Below are positions 16,822 to 26,993 of a stretch of DNA of 64,000 bases, piece by piece. The position numbers were made by a program, and so were the translations under genes. The stretch lies in the NCBI GenBank assembly GCA_012519055.1, contig JAAYQU010000016.1, positions 1 to 64,000 on the forward strand, in the 5' to 3' direction. The stretch comes from Bacteroidales bacterium (GTDB taxonomy: Bacteria; Bacteroidota; Bacteroidia; Bacteroidales; Salinivirgaceae). Below the pieces are notes generated by a model. It searched no databases, was not told where the DNA came from, and worked only from the letters and a program-made list of their open reading frames with translations. Position 1 is the first letter of the stretch. Each line of letters opens with the position of its first letter.

Positions 16822-18843
16822 CTATTTCTTATCTCTCTTCTCGATTAATTTCTCAATACTCAACATCTCATCGCGATAGCGCGCTGCATTCAAAAAATCT
16901 AAATCTTTTGCTGCTTGCTCCATATTTTTCTTGGCTGCTTTCATTAGTGACTCTAAATCTTTTTGAGACATATATTTAAAAATCTCTTCGGCAACTGATT
17001 TAGATTCGGTATCGTGTGGCTTATACACTTTTGGTTTGTTAGCTGGCAATATTTCTGTCAATACCTCCGACTGTTTTTTTACAATCTGTTTGGGAGTGAT
17101 ATTGTGCTTTTTATTAAACTCTATCTGTTTTGACCTTCGGCGATTGGTCTCATCAATAGTGAGCTGCATTGAGTTGGTTATTTTGTCGGCGTACATTATA
17201 ACTTTACCGTTTAAATTTCTAGCTGCTCTTCCTGCTGTCTGTGTTAAAGAGCGTTCTGAACGTAAAAATCCTTCTTTATCTGCATCTAATATTGCAACCA
17301 AGCTCACTTCGGGTAAATCAAGCCCTTCTCGCAGAAGGTTTACTCCTACCAAGACATCAATTGTACCTTCACGGAGTTGCATTAGAATTTCAACACGGTC
17401 GAGCGTTTCTACCTCTGAGTGAATATATTTTGAGTTAACATTTAACTTTTCGAGATATTTATGTAGCTCCTCAGCCATTCTTTTGGTAAGTGTAGTAACT
17501 AAAACTCTCTCTTTTTTATCAACACAAAGCCTAATCTCTTTTAACAAATCGTCAACCTGATTTAGTGCTGGTCTAACCTCAATAACTGGGTCTAACAAGC
17601 CTGTCGGTCTCACAACTTGCTCAACTACAACGCCTTCTGAGCGTTCTAATTCATATTCAGCTGGTGTGGCACTGACATATATTACGTTATTGGTAAGCGA
17701 CTCGAACTCCTCAAATTTTAAAGGTCTGTTATCGATCGCGGCTGGTAGCCTAAATCCATATTCAACCAATGTTGTCTTACGACTGTTGTCGCCACCATGC
17801 ATTGCCCTAATCTGAGGCAAGGTAACATGCGACTCATCAATAACAGTTAAAAAGTTTTTCGGGAAATAGTCCAACAGACAGAAAGGTCTGGAACCTTCGC
17901 TCCTGCCATCGAAATATCGAGAGTAATTCTCTATGCCTGAGCAGTATCCTAGTTCGCGTATCATTTCTAAGTCGAAAGTAACTCTATCTTGAAGTCTTTT
18001 TGCTTCAAGATGTTTTGATTGTTTCTTAAAATACTCAACACGTATATCCAAGTCCTTTTCAATCAGCCTTATAGCTCTATCAATTCTATCTTTCGTGGTT
18101 ACAAAAATATTTGCGGGGAATATTGTCAATTCCGAGCGTTTTTCGATTGTGGTTCCGTCTATTGGATTAAAGGTTGCAATATCATCAATCTCGTCTCCCC
18201 AAAATGATACTCTTATCGCAAATTCTCCATACGCCACCCATATTTCTACTGTATCGCCACGAACACGAAACTTCCCACGAGCAAATATGTTTTCGTCACG
18301 GCTATAAAGCGACTCAACCAATTTTCGTAAAAACAAGTTTTGCGCAATTGTTTGACCTTTTTTAATGGTTATTGTGTTCTCGTAGAAATCATCGGGGTTA
18401 CCAATACCATAAAGACATGACACAGAGCTAACTACAATAACATCGTTGCGTCCGCTTAACAGAGCTGATGTTGCCCTAAGTCTTAATTTCTCAATTTCGT
18501 CGTTTATACTTAGGTCTTTTTCAATATATGTGTCACTAACAGGCAGATAGGCTTCTGGCTGGTAATAATCGTAATAAGAGACAAAATATTCAACTTGATT
18601 TTCGGGGAAAAACTCTTTAAACTCTGCGTACAGTTGTGCAGCCAAAGTCTTGTTGTGGCTAAGCACCAAAGTTGGAAGTTGCACTTTTTCGATAACATTT
18701 GCTATTGTAAATGTTTTTCCCGATCCAGTAACACCAAGAAGAGTCTGAAACCTATTTCCATCAATTATATTTTGAGCTAACTGCTGAATGGCTTCCGGTT
18801 GATCGCCCGCTGGGCTATAGTCAGATACAACCTTGAATTTCAT
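16822..18843 (-). CDS. uvrB: Excinuclease ABC subunit B
   Basis: A 673-residue UvrB, the damage-verification helicase of nucleotide excision repair. It starts MKFKVVSDYSPAGDQPEAI, has Walker A GVTGSGKTFT near residue 41, the beta-hairpin YYDYYQPEAYLP near residue 92, the helicase motifs VIDESHVT and YVSATPAEYE, AGRAARN in motif VI and a C-terminal UVR domain (MEQAAKDLDFLNAARYRDEM). Length is normal. The start overlaps the stop of the preceding endonuclease-like gene by ATGA, an unusual partner for uvrB. Confidence 0.97.
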   Translation of the reverse strand: MKFKVVSDYSPAGDQPEAIQQLAQNIIDGNRFQTLLGVTGSGKTFTIANVIEKVQLPTLVLSHNKTLAAQLYAEFKEFFPENQVEYFVSYYDYYQPEAYLPVSDTYIEKDLSINDEIEKLRLRATSALLSGRNDVIVVSSVSCLYGIGNPDDFYENTITIKKGQTIAQNLFLRKLVESLYSRDENIFARGKFRVRGDTVEIWVAYGEFAIRVSFWGDEIDDIATFNPIDGTTIEKRSELTIFPANIFVTTKDRIDRAIRLIEKDLDIRVEYFKKQSKHLEAKRLQDRVTFDLEMIRELGYCSGIENYSRYFDGRSEGSRPFCLLDYFPKNFLTVIDESHVTLPQIRAMHGGDNSRKTTLVEYGFRLPAAIDNRPLKFEEFESLTNNVIYVSATPAEYELERSEGVVVEQVVRPTGLLDPVIEVRPALNQVDDLLKEIRLCVDKKERVLVTTLTKRMAEELHKYLEKLNVNSKYIHSEVETLDRVEILMQLREGTIDVLVGVNLLREGLDLPEVSLVAILDADKEGFLRSERSLTQTAGRAARNLNGKVIMYADKITNSMQLTIDETNRRRSKQIEFNKKHNITPKQIVKKQSEVLTEILPANKPKVYKPHDTESKSVAEEIFKYMSQKDLESLMKAAKKNMEQAAKDLDFLNAARYRDEMLSIEKLIEKRDKK

Positions 18844-19838
18844 CTCTTTAGATAAAAGTATATCGGAAAGTGATCGCTGTAGCCGTTATAATATTTTTCT
18901 CCGCTATATGTTCTTGAAGGGGCAAGTTCTCCCTTTTTTGTTTCGTAGCAAATCCATTCGGGCGAGAAAATAAAGCCTTTTCCGTCAGTTCGTAATCCTC
19001 TCTTTTTATTTACCAATGATTTAGATATCACGATATTATCAAGCATACTAAACTCGCTTCTAAAGAAATATGTTCCCTTGTTCTCTTCGTACAACGGATA
19101 CATTATGTTTATTAGTTCCACATTCGCGTCTATTGTTTTGGCTCCTAACACATGATAAACAGCTGTATCGCCCGGAGTGTCGTTGAAATCGCCCATAATA
19201 ATAAGTTGTGACTTTGAATTTCTTGCTAAAAGCGAATCTACATAATAGCGCAAAGTTTCTGCAGCAATAATTCTTGTGCGTTCAGTTTTTTCTGCTCCAC
19301 CCACGCGGCTTTTCCAATGATTAACAAACAGATACAAAGTGTCTTTCGCCACAAGACCTTTTACATACAAAATATCACGTGTTCGGTATCTCTTTAGCGT
19401 ATCAGTATATACAGGTAAAGGTCTCTCTTCCATCAGTTTAAATCTGTTACTATATAGCATTGCCACATCAATTCCACGAGGGTCGGGACTGTCGAAGTGA
19501 GAAATACCATATTGATTTTTAATTAATAGTTCTTGCTTGGCTAAATCTTCAACAACCGTCCTATTTTCAACTTCTATCAACCCAACAATATCGGGCAATC
19601 TCTCCGAATCAATTGAAGCTATCACTTTTGATAGATTTAGTAGCTTGTTGTTATATTTTTCAGTATCGTACTGTTTTTTACCTTGTGGAGTAAAGTCCAC
19701 ATCTAATCCAGAACTTTGAATTGTATCGAACAGATTTTCAACATTATAATTAACAACCAAGAATGTTTTTGATGTTTGACACGAAACAAAAACTATAATA
19801 ATTATAACGCTTGCAAAAAGGTTAATTTTGTTTTTCAT
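18840..19838 (-). CDS. Endonuclease/exonuclease/phosphatase-fold lipoprotein
   Basis: A 332-residue protein with an N-terminal lipoprotein signal (VFVSC, Cys near residue 20) followed by an endonuclease/exonuclease/phosphatase (EEP) fold. Catalytic-type motifs are NYNVENLFD near the start, VGLIEVENR, LIMGDFNDTPGD and GYSDHFPI at the end. It is therefore exported and anchored in the envelope, and may be a nuclease or a phosphodiesterase/phosphatase. The stop overlaps the uvrB start by 4 bp and the gene lies 72 bp after the hybrid histidine kinase, so a long operon 25117 to 16822 is possible. Confidence 0.85.
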   Translation of the reverse strand: MKNKINLFASVIIIIVFVSCQTSKTFLVVNYNVENLFDTIQSSGLDVDFTPQGKKQYDTEKYNNKLLNLSKVIASIDSERLPDIVGLIEVENRTVVEDLAKQELLIKNQYGISHFDSPDPRGIDVAMLYSNRFKLMEERPLPVYTDTLKRYRTRDILYVKGLVAKDTLYLFVNHWKSRVGGAEKTERTRIIAAETLRYYVDSLLARNSKSQLIIMGDFNDTPGDTAVYHVLGAKTIDANVELINIMYPLYEENKGTYFFRSEFSMLDNIVISKSLVNKKRGLRTDGKGFIFSPEWICYETKKGELAPSRTYSGEKYYNGYSDHFPIYFYLKR

Positions 19839-19910
19839 TGATTTTAAAAAGTTAAAGAGAGTTTAGAAAAATATCATAAATGCTTAAAAACATTCAATAT
19901 GAACATTTGT

Positions 19911-22154
19911 CTAAACACTTTTTTTATAGGACTTTAATTCAGAAATCATATCACCAATTGATTCGACAAAAATATTAAATAAAGGTCTTATTTCGGCTTC
20001 ATTTGGAGATTCTTTAGATAACATTTCAATCTGCTTCATAACCAATCTCAAATTGTGGTTTCCCATCATTGCAAATGATGATTTTAAACTGTGCGAAACC
20101 AATGCAACATTTTTCCAATCGTTTTGGTCTAAGCCTATTTCGAGCTTTTCGCGATACTCAGGTATTTGCTCTAAGAAAGTATCTATAAAATCGCATATCA
20201 AGTTATTATCATTTCCAGTAGCCTCTCTTAAATAGCCAAAGTCGAGATGATCGTAATTTAATAGGTCAGGGTAATGTTTATCTATTAAAAAGTCTATTTT
20301 CGATATCAATTCATCTGGCTTATATGGCTTGGAAATGTAGTCATCCATTCCTTCGCTCAAACATCTCTCCTTTTCGCCTTTAATTGCAGCTGCTGTTACT
20401 GCAATAATCGGGATGGTGTTTACTGGCGAACTCATTTCGTTTCTGATATGGCATGTCGTAGAATATCCATCCATTTCTGGCATATGCAAGTCCATCAAAA
20501 TGAGGTGGTAATGATTTTTTTCTAACTTTTCGATTGCCTCAACGCCCGATTCTGCATAATCAACCTGAAATCCGCTGTTTTGCAAAATGGAAACTGCAAG
20601 CAATCTATTGATACGATTATCTTCTACTAATAGAATTTTAACTTTACTTCTTATAGGATTTACAGTATCAATCTTCTCTATTTCAACCACATCAGATGCT
20701 TTATCAACTGGTGTGTACGTTATTCCGTACGTTATGGTAAACGAAAATTCCGAGCCTAAGCCTTTACGGCTTTTTACGGTCATCTGTCCGCCCTGCAACT
20801 CTACCAACTGCTTTGAAATCGTGAGACCTAAGCCTGTTCCGCCATACTTTCTTGTTGTGCTACTCGATTCTTGGCTAAATGATTGGAATATATCATCTAA
20901 TTTCTCTTTGTTTATTCCAATTCCTGTGTCGATAACGCTAAATTGCAGAGAGATTGCATCTTCTACTCTGTCTATTACCCTGACTACAAGATTAACATAA
21001 CCTTTTTCCGTAAATTTTATTGCGTTGCTTATCAGGTTGGTAAGTATTTGCGACAGGCGAAGCTCATCGCCAATTAATGTTGGAATATTATCAGGTATTT
21101 TATATTTCAGCTGTAAACTTTTTTCATTAGCTTTTACAATTTGCTGTGATATATTCTTTTCAATAACAGCTGACAAATCAAACGGTTTCTTTTCAAATTC
21201 AAGCTTACCCGCTTCAATTTTTGAGAAATCTAAAATATCATTAATAATTACAAGTAATGACTCTGCCGATACCATAATATTATCAAGATATCCGCGCTGA
21301 ACCTGTGACATCTGCGTCTCTGACAACAAACTTCCCATGCCAAGTATTCCGTTCATGGGTGTTCTTATTTCGTGGCTCATATTGGCTAGAAAACGCTCTT
21401 TTGCTTTAACCGAACGCTCCGCTTGTTCTTTTGCATATAGTAGAGCAACATTCTGCTCCTCTATTTGCGATAACATTGTATTAAAACCTTTGTTAAGGTA
21501 ACCTATTTCATCATTTCTATCATCTTGTGCCCTTATAGAGAAGTCGCGTTTTTCGGAAACCTCTTCCATAACTTTTGCAAGTTTCATAACAGGCTTTGTT
21601 ATAATCTCTTGAAGTTTAATTGCTAATAAAAATGCTATTGCCAGTGATGTAAGTAAAATAATAGCAATTATATTAACAAAACTCGATATACGCTCATTAT
21701 ACTCCTCAAGATCGGCAAAAATAGAGACCTTGCCAATTTTCTCATCTCCTAAATAGACATTCCGCCAAACATAAAAACCTGTTTCTAATAATACAGAACT
21801 ATCTTGCTCAGATAAAAATAGAGGTTTTTCATAATTTGTAATATTGTCGGTATATTTAGCTAAAGTATCTCCAGAAGCTAAACATATGCTTGCACTCCTA
21901 ATATTTGGGTTTGCGGACAAAGAAAAAAGTATTTCATGCGCAGCAGCAACATCTTTAAACATAAGTGCGGCAGTACTATTGTTGCCGATAATACCCGCCA
22001 TCATTTGTAAGTTATTTAATGTTTTATGTTCAAACTGTTTTCGGTCATAGGCAAAAAATATACCTCCTGCCAAAACCAAGGCTATTAGAGTAATAATAAT
22101 AATTACTCCTACAACTTTTATTTTTATAGATATATTATTAAAACTCCACTTCAT
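19911..22154 (-). CDS. CHASE8 hybrid histidine kinase with REC and HPt domains
   Basis: A 747-residue sensor kinase. In order: membrane helix (about 13-36); periplasmic CHASE8-type sensor (about 38-155) with [18 protein letters not shown] and [16 protein letters not shown]; second membrane helix (about 158-180); HAMP; HisKA with H261 in [12 protein letters not shown]; HATPase with [10 protein letters not shown] and [10 protein letters not shown]; receiver with D555 in [11 protein letters not shown]; HPt with H688 in [13 protein letters not shown]. It is a full phosphorelay in one chain, and a separate output regulator is not seen nearby. The ATG at 22152-22154 is preferred over an upstream TTG; it overlaps the yfiR-like gene by 17 bp. 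CHASE8 is the sensor domain of the diguanylate cyclase YfiN/TpbB, and here it is joined to a kinase. Confidence 0.87.
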   Translation of the reverse strand: MKWSFNNISIKIKVVGVIIIITLIALVLAGGIFFAYDRKQFEHKTLNNLQMMAGIIGNNSTAALMFKDVAAAHEILFSLSANPNIRSASICLASGDTLAKYTDNITNYEKPLFLSEQDSSVLLETGFYVWRNVYLGDEKIGKVSIFADLEEYNERISSFVNIIAIILLTSLAIAFLLAIKLQEIITKPVMKLAKVMEEVSEKRDFSIRAQDDRNDEIGYLNKGFNTMLSQIEEQNVALLYAKEQAERSVKAKERFLANMSHEIRTPMNGILGMGSLLSETQMSQVQRGYLDNIMVSAESLLVIINDILDFSKIEAGKLEFEKKPFDLSAVIEKNISQQIVKANEKSLQLKYKIPDNIPTLIGDELRLSQILTNLISNAIKFTEKGYVNLVVRVIDRVEDAISLQFSVIDTGIGINKEKLDDIFQSFSQESSSTTRKYGGTGLGLTISKQLVELQGGQMTVKSRKGLGSEFSFTITYGITYTPVDKASDVVEIEKIDTVNPIRSKVKILLVEDNRINRLLAVSILQNSGFQVDYAESGVEAIEKLEKNHYHLILMDLHMPEMDGYSTTCHIRNEMSSPVNTIPIIAVTAAAIKGEKERCLSEGMDDYISKPYKPDELISKIDFLIDKHYPDLLNYDHLDFGYLREATGNDNNLICDFIDTFLEQIPEYREKLEIGLDQNDWKNVALVSHSLKSSFAMMGNHNLRLVMKQIEMLSKESPNEAEIRPLFNIFVESIGDMISELKSYKKSV

Positions 22155-22701
22155 TGATAGCAACTATCTTAGCTAAAGACAACAGCTTGGAACTAATGAT
22201 TATTTCATTGTTTTTTGCCGTTGTATTGTTTATTTCAAATCGGTTTCGGGAATATTGTGGAGTAAAGTTTATTATACCTCCAATTTGACAAAATCCATCT
22301 AAACCATCTCCAATTGTTAATATTGGTTTGTTTCTGACCGCTCTTATCAATTCAATCATCTCACCTCTAGTTATTCTCCCAACAAATAAAATATGACATT
22401 GCTGTATCTGAGAAGGTTTATTATAATATTTTACAACAAAAGCTCTATTATTTACTGTGTTGTTTCTTATGGTACGCTTGATAATATCTCCAAACATATC
22501 CATACCGTAAACTCCTATTACATACGGTGATGTACTACTTGAAAAACACGATTCTGGCCACGTAATAAATTTAACGAAATTATAAATATATCCCGCTTTT
22601 ACCTCGTACTCAGTATATTGTTGAGAATAAAGATCGCTCTTTGTTGGCAGTAAAACTCCCAACATAAACAAAATGAATATTGTTTTAAGCAACTTATTCA
22701 T
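22138..22701 (-). CDS. YfiR-family (DUF4154) periplasmic protein
   Basis: A 187-residue secreted protein (signal peptide about 1-26). Family features are [18 protein letters not shown] after the signal, a VIGVYG strand, the CHILFVGRI segment and [19 protein letters not shown] near the C-terminus, all typical of YfiR. In Pseudomonas, periplasmic YfiR represses the CHASE8 diguanylate cyclase YfiN and is sequestered by the outer-membrane OmpA-like YfiB. Here it lies between an OmpA-domain gene (8-bp overlap) and a CHASE8 histidine kinase gene (17-bp overlap), so it probably controls that kinase. Confidence 0.85.
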   Translation of the reverse strand: MNKLLKTIFILFMLGVLLPTKSDLYSQQYTEYEVKAGYIYNFVKFITWPESCFSSSTSPYVIGVYGMDMFGDIIKRTIRNNTVNNRAFVVKYYNKPSQIQQCHILFVGRITRGEMIELIRAVRNKPILTIGDGLDGFCQIGGIINFTPQYSRNRFEINNTTAKNNEIIISSKLLSLAKIVAINEVEF

Positions 22702-25117
22702 AGCTTGTTAGCTCAAATACATTAATCTCAACACGACGTTTTAAACCAAAAACATCTTTAATATCTTTAAGTTCAATGGGCGAATAATCAATACCATGAG
22801 GTGTCACTATTGCCCTGGACTTATCAACACCTAATCCAGAAATATGTTTTAAAACTGATTTTGCTCGTCTTTCAGATAAATGCAGATTATATGATTCTGC
22901 TCCTTGGGGATCAGTATAACCGTGCAGTTCCACTCCTAATTTACTGTTATTATTCATCAAATCAGCTACTGACTTAATTACCGGATAAAACTTTGACGCA
23001 ATAGCTATATCATTAAGATCAAAATAGATAGTCTCTCTGAAAACGATACGTCTGTCCGATTCTTTCGAGTTACGGAATTTTAACCCTGAGTCTCCCTCAT
23101 CTGTAATCTTGGGCACTTTAATCCTCTGTTCATCAGTTTTTACGGGTGATACTGTTAATAATGTATCACTTCTGTAAATTTGCTCTGTGAGTGATTTCGA
23201 AGGATCGCCTCCCCTGTAATATGTAGGAGAGACAACAACTTCATCGTAAAGCGTGTTATGATCCAATAGTGCCAAGCTCAAACTATCTGTTTTTTCGATG
23301 GCTTCTCCAATTAAATCAAATAGTGCAGAATAATCCTTATCTGATGAATATTGATTTTGATGTTTTGTTGAAACCATTTTGTCCAAATTCTCTAATCCAA
23401 TGCTATCTGTTTGACATATTATATCTCCTATCAATTGTAATAAATGATCATAGTTTTTTTGATCATCATCACTGACATCAACAATTAAACTGTCGCCCAA
23501 ATATGTTTTATAAATATCGTAGAAAGTATTTCTAACTTTCAGGTTTTCACCAACTCGTTGATTTTGAATTTCAATTGACTCAAGAATAACCTCTTGATAC
23601 AATTCATAAAAATATTTTTGTTCAGGGATAAAAACACTAATCAATTGTGGTAAAAACCCATCGGCTTCAATATAAATATCATAGTTTCTTCCGGGAGGGA
23701 ATATCATTAAATATTTGCCCGTAAACTCATCGGGGCTATATGCATATTTTATCCTCTCCTTTGTTTCATTATCATAAACTTTAATTTTAGCTTTGTGAGG
23801 TTTGGGTGGTGTTCCTGCCTTTATTGATCCCTTAACCATTGTTAGAGGGATATTTTCTTGCAAATCTGTCGAAAATATTTTGTATCTGCTTGGATAAAAG
23901 TTTATTGCTTGTGCAAAAAATGCTTTCTGACCTTTTGCGTCAATTCTGAAATACTTGTCTTCATATACAGTATTTGCGAAATCAATACTTACGGGAGTTG
24001 TCCAAAAGCCATCCTCGTTCAAATATGAAGTGTACAAATCATATCCACCTATTGACTGGTGTCCTTCTGAAGCAAATATTAATCTTTTCCCATCAGGATG
24101 CCAGAATGGCATATCCTCATTATGAGGAGTGTTAATGGTAGGACCAAGATTAACTGGATTTGACCATGTCCCATCAGAGCCAAGCTCAGAGCTATAGAGA
24201 TCTATACCTCCCACTCCACCTGGACGGCTACTACTGAAAATACATGATTGTCCATCATGACTAAACGAAATACCATATTCGCCAAAACGACTATTAATAG
24301 CATCTGGCAATCTCTCAATATTTACAATTTTCGTATCCTTAATCTGCGATGAATACAGATTGCACGATGTTTTTTCTCCCACTGACAGGTATAGTGTAAA
24401 TCCATCAAAAGAAAGACCTGCCAAATCAACTTGGTTAATATCCATATTATCAGGCAGTTCTAGCTCTATTGGCTCCGTCCAAATATTACCACCATCACTT
24501 TGGGATATCATAAAACTTTTCCTCATGCTATTAATATCATTTACATCGTAAGGGTAGGAAACGCGTGTAAATATCATAGTCTGCATATCTGTAGAGATAA
24601 GAGGAGAATATTCAGAGTAGGCTTTATTAATGGTTTGCGGTAAAAGTTTTATACTTTTTTGCGTTCTATTGCCGGCTATCTTTTTAGCGTTAGCCGAGGT
24701 TTCAATCATTCTTTCGCAATATTTTACAAATCCATCATCATAGGTTGCTTTATTTAAATATGTAGAGAACTGTTTTATTGCTTTATCAAAAGCAAAAGTT
24801 TGATGATAGAGCGTTCCCAAATGCCTATGAACCTCGATAGGCACATTACGCATTTTTTGTGCTCTTTCAAAATATGGTATTGCATTAAGTTCCTGACCTT
24901 TAATCTCTAAGTAAGTTTTTCCAATCCAATAAGAGGGATTTAGGTCGTTTTTGGTTATTGAATCTGCAGAGCGAAAACAAGCAAGGGCTTGTTGATACTT
25001 TTGATTGGAATATAGACTCTGACCGGTCTGCATCAATGATTTAAAACTAGTCTGAGCGTTCACGAAAGCAACGGATACAGAGAATATAAACAGAAAAATG
25101 GTAGTTATTTTTTTCAC
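22694..25117 (-). CDS. TPR-PD40-OmpA outer-membrane/peptidoglycan protein (PorE-like architecture)
   Basis: An 807-residue exported protein starting at a GTG (25115-25117). Domains in order: signal peptide (about 1-21), TPRs (about 25-130), PD40/WD40-like beta-propeller repeats (about 155-420, e.g. IFSSSRPGGVGGIDLYSSEL), a carboxypeptidase-regulatory-like beta domain (about 430-515), a linker, and a C-terminal OmpA peptidoglycan-binding domain (about 690-805) with VELHGYTDPQGAESYN and LSERRAKSV. This order is that of the T9SS protein PorE and its many paralogues, but no lipobox Cys is seen. As the first gene of an overlapping trio with yfiR and the kinase, it occupies the place of YfiB. Confidence 0.85.
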   Translation of the reverse strand: MKKITTIFLFIFSVSVAFVNAQTSFKSLMQTGQSLYSNQKYQQALACFRSADSITKNDLNPSYWIGKTYLEIKGQELNAIPYFERAQKMRNVPIEVHRHLGTLYHQTFAFDKAIKQFSTYLNKATYDDGFVKYCERMIETSANAKKIAGNRTQKSIKLLPQTINKAYSEYSPLISTDMQTMIFTRVSYPYDVNDINSMRKSFMISQSDGGNIWTEPIELELPDNMDINQVDLAGLSFDGFTLYLSVGEKTSCNLYSSQIKDTKIVNIERLPDAINSRFGEYGISFSHDGQSCIFSSSRPGGVGGIDLYSSELGSDGTWSNPVNLGPTINTPHNEDMPFWHPDGKRLIFASEGHQSIGGYDLYTSYLNEDGFWTTPVSIDFANTVYEDKYFRIDAKGQKAFFAQAINFYPSRYKIFSTDLQENIPLTMVKGSIKAGTPPKPHKAKIKVYDNETKERIKYAYSPDEFTGKYLMIFPPGRNYDIYIEADGFLPQLISVFIPEQKYFYELYQEVILESIEIQNQRVGENLKVRNTFYDIYKTYLGDSLIVDVSDDDQKNYDHLLQLIGDIICQTDSIGLENLDKMVSTKHQNQYSSDKDYSALFDLIGEAIEKTDSLSLALLDHNTLYDEVVVSPTYYRGGDPSKSLTEQIYRSDTLLTVSPVKTDEQRIKVPKITDEGDSGLKFRNSKESDRRIVFRETIYFDLNDIAIASKFYPVIKSVADLMNNNSKLGVELHGYTDPQGAESYNLHLSERRAKSVLKHISGLGVDKSRAIVTPHGIDYSPIELKDIKDVFGLKRRVEINVFELTSYE

Positions 25118-25418
25118 TTAAATAATAATTTTTCGCTAAGTTAAACATTATGCAGTACTTAAAATAGCTTTGAAAAGATTATTTTTGACATACGTACAAC
25201 AATTATCTACAATTACAAAACTACTGATTAATTCACTTTGTTGCAATAATCTACTGATTACTAAGCTTATTCAATATCAAATTGATTAAAAATCAGATAA
25301 AATATAATATGAATGTTTTTGACAATTGGGAAATTTGAATAAAAATACCGACCAAATAACAAAATTTACAATATAAAAGGTTAATTTTGGGGAAAAAGCA
25401 AACTAAAATTATAATAAT
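25118..25418. promoter_or_regulatory. Divergent promoter region with 10-bp direct repeats
   Basis: On the minus strand, TTG (25244-25246) and TAGTTTTG (25216-25223) are 20 bp apart and form a good promoter for the OmpA-yfiR-kinase operon. CTACTGATTA occurs at 25221-25230 and again at 25251-25260, exactly 30 bp apart: one copy is in the spacer touching the -7 box and the other is just upstream of the -33 element. That geometry suggests an operator. On the plus strand TAATTTTG at 25382-25389 is a possible -7 box for kbl without a visible -33 element. No gene is present. Confidence 0.45.
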
Positions 25419-26609
25419 ATGTACGACAAATTTCAAAAACATCTACAAAACGAGTTAAAATCAATTGAAGAGGCAGGATTATATAAACATGAAAGAATAA
25501 TTGTCTCTCCACAAGGAGCTGAAATTAAAGTCAGCACAGGTAAAGAGGTGCTTAACTTTTGCGCTAATAACTATCTTGGACTTTCCAATAATCCAAAATT
25601 GATTGAAGCAGCTAAAAAAGCGTTAGACACACACGGTTACGGAATGTCATCGGTACGTTTTATTTGTGGTACCGGCGACTTACACAAAAGCTTAGAGAAG
25701 AAAATTGCTGATTTTTTCAAGACAGAAGACACAATTCTTTATGCAGCCTGTTTCGACGCTAACGGCGGTGCTTTTGAACCACTTTTAACCCAGGAAGATG
25801 CTATTATCAGCGACTCATTAAACCACGCTTCAATCATCGATGGTGTTAGACTCTGTAAAGCTCAACGATACAGATATAAAAACGCAGATATGGCTGACCT
25901 TGAAGCCCAGTTAAAAGAGGCTCAGGCTCAGAGATTTAGACTTATCGTTACGGACGGTGTTTTCTCAATGGACGGAAACGTAGCTCCAATGGACAAAATC
26001 CTCGAGCTTGCAAAAAAATACGATGCAATGGTAATGATTGACGAGTCTCACTCAGCCGGCGTTGTTGGAAAAACTGGACGCGGTGTTACCGAACTTTACA
26101 ACTGCATGGGAAAAGCCGAAATGATAACAGGAACACTTGGAAAAGCTTTTGGAGGCGCAATTGGCGGATTTACAACTGGTAAAAAAGAGATTATTGATAT
26201 GTTACGTCAACGTTCACGTCCATATCTTTTCTCAAACTCAATACCCCCACTCGTAGCGGCTGCCGGTATTGCAGCATTTGATAAGGTTACAAAAACCAAC
26301 GACCTACAAGATAAGTTGCACTACAACACTGAATATTTCTATAAAAAAATGACCGAAGCAGGTTTCGATATCAAACCAACCCAATCGGCGATATGCGCGG
26401 TAATGCTCTATGATGCCAAACTTTCACAAGATTTTGCATCAATGCTTTTAGACGAGGGTATTTACGTTACCGGATTCTATTTCCCCGTTGTCCCAAAAGG
26501 AGAAGCGCGAATTAGAGTACAATTGTCGGCAGTACACACTCAAGAACATCTCGATAGAGCTATAGCTGCATTTACCAAAATTGGTAAAAAACTTAAAGTA
26601 ATAAAATAG
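25419..26609 (+). CDS. kbl: Glycine C-acetyltransferase (2-amino-3-ketobutyrate CoA ligase)
   Basis: A 396-residue PLP enzyme of the alpha-oxoamine synthase family. NFCANNYLGLSNNP near residue 46, SVRFICGTGDLHKSLE near 87, DESHSAGVVGKTGRG near 208 and the PLP-lysine region GTLGKAFGGAIGGF near 243 match Kbl closely. It makes 2-amino-3-ketobutyrate from glycine and acetyl-CoA or runs in reverse in threonine breakdown. No threonine dehydrogenase gene is adjacent. A clear intrinsic terminator follows at 26657-26695, so it is probably monocistronic. A sphingolipid-type serine palmitoyltransferase is a related alternative but fits less well. Confidence 0.9.
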   Translation: MYDKFQKHLQNELKSIEEAGLYKHERIIVSPQGAEIKVSTGKEVLNFCANNYLGLSNNPKLIEAAKKALDTHGYGMSSVRFICGTGDLHKSLEKKIADFFKTEDTILYAACFDANGGAFEPLLTQEDAIISDSLNHASIIDGVRLCKAQRYRYKNADMADLEAQLKEAQAQRFRLIVTDGVFSMDGNVAPMDKILELAKKYDAMVMIDESHSAGVVGKTGRGVTELYNCMGKAEMITGTLGKAFGGAIGGFTTGKKEIIDMLRQRSRPYLFSNSIPPLVAAAGIAAFDKVTKTNDLQDKLHYNTEYFYKKMTEAGFDIKPTQSAICAVMLYDAKLSQDFASMLLDEGIYVTGFYFPVVPKGEARIRVQLSAVHTQEHLDRAIAAFTKIGKKLKVIK

Positions 26610-26656
26610 TCACAAAGTACTGAATTACAGAAAAGTAGTAAATTTACACTCAAGGC

Positions 26657-26695
26657 AAAAAAGATAGGATGATAGCTTTCTCCTATCTTTTTGCT
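26657..26695 (+). terminator. Intrinsic terminator after kbl
   Basis: AAAAAGATAGGA and TCCTATCTTTTT pair around an 11-nt loop, and the 3' arm itself ends in a run of T. It starts about 48 bp after the kbl stop. Confidence 0.7.
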
Positions 26696-26714
26696 TTTGT
26701 ACTGTGATGTGAAG

Positions 26715-26916
26715 AGGTGCAAGTGGCAAGGAAAAAGGTAAAAGTAGGGAGGTGTCCTGTAATTGAGCAGATTATATTATAAGGTTAACGTAGGATTTTT
26801 TTGTCCGTAGGACAATATATGATTAACCATAGGCGCAAGCCTATGGGTGTGCTACGCACACAAATCCCACCCGTAGGGTGACACACTTGTACCTTGCTCC
26901 TTTTACCTTGCACCTT
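26715..26916. repeat. REP-like cluster of four short hairpins flanked by inverted repeats
   Basis: Four compact palindromes follow each other: TTGTCC-GTA-GGACAA (26801-26815), CCATAGGC-GCAA-GCCTATGG (26827-26846), GTGTGC-TAC-GCACAC (26847-26861) and CACCC-GTA-GGGTG (26868-26880). Outside them are imperfect inverted copies of AAGGTGCAAGGTAAAAGG-like sequence (26715-26744 and 26885-26916). This looks like a small non-coding mobile element of the REP/MITE kind, possibly moved by a REP-associated Y1 transposase elsewhere in the genome. It sits between kbl and a glycosyltransferase gene, and accounts for most of the 412-bp gap 26610-27021. Confidence 0.7.
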
Positions 26917-26993
26917 ATATTACATTCTAATTTCAAACGTCTATCATCTAAAAATTTAGGGTTTAGAAATGACTGGCAAAACGTTTTTTTTAT

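Noticed and set aside
19911-22154. A YfiN-type diguanylate cyclase
   Set aside because: No GGDEF or EAL motif is present; the output domains are HisKA, HATPase, REC and HPt.
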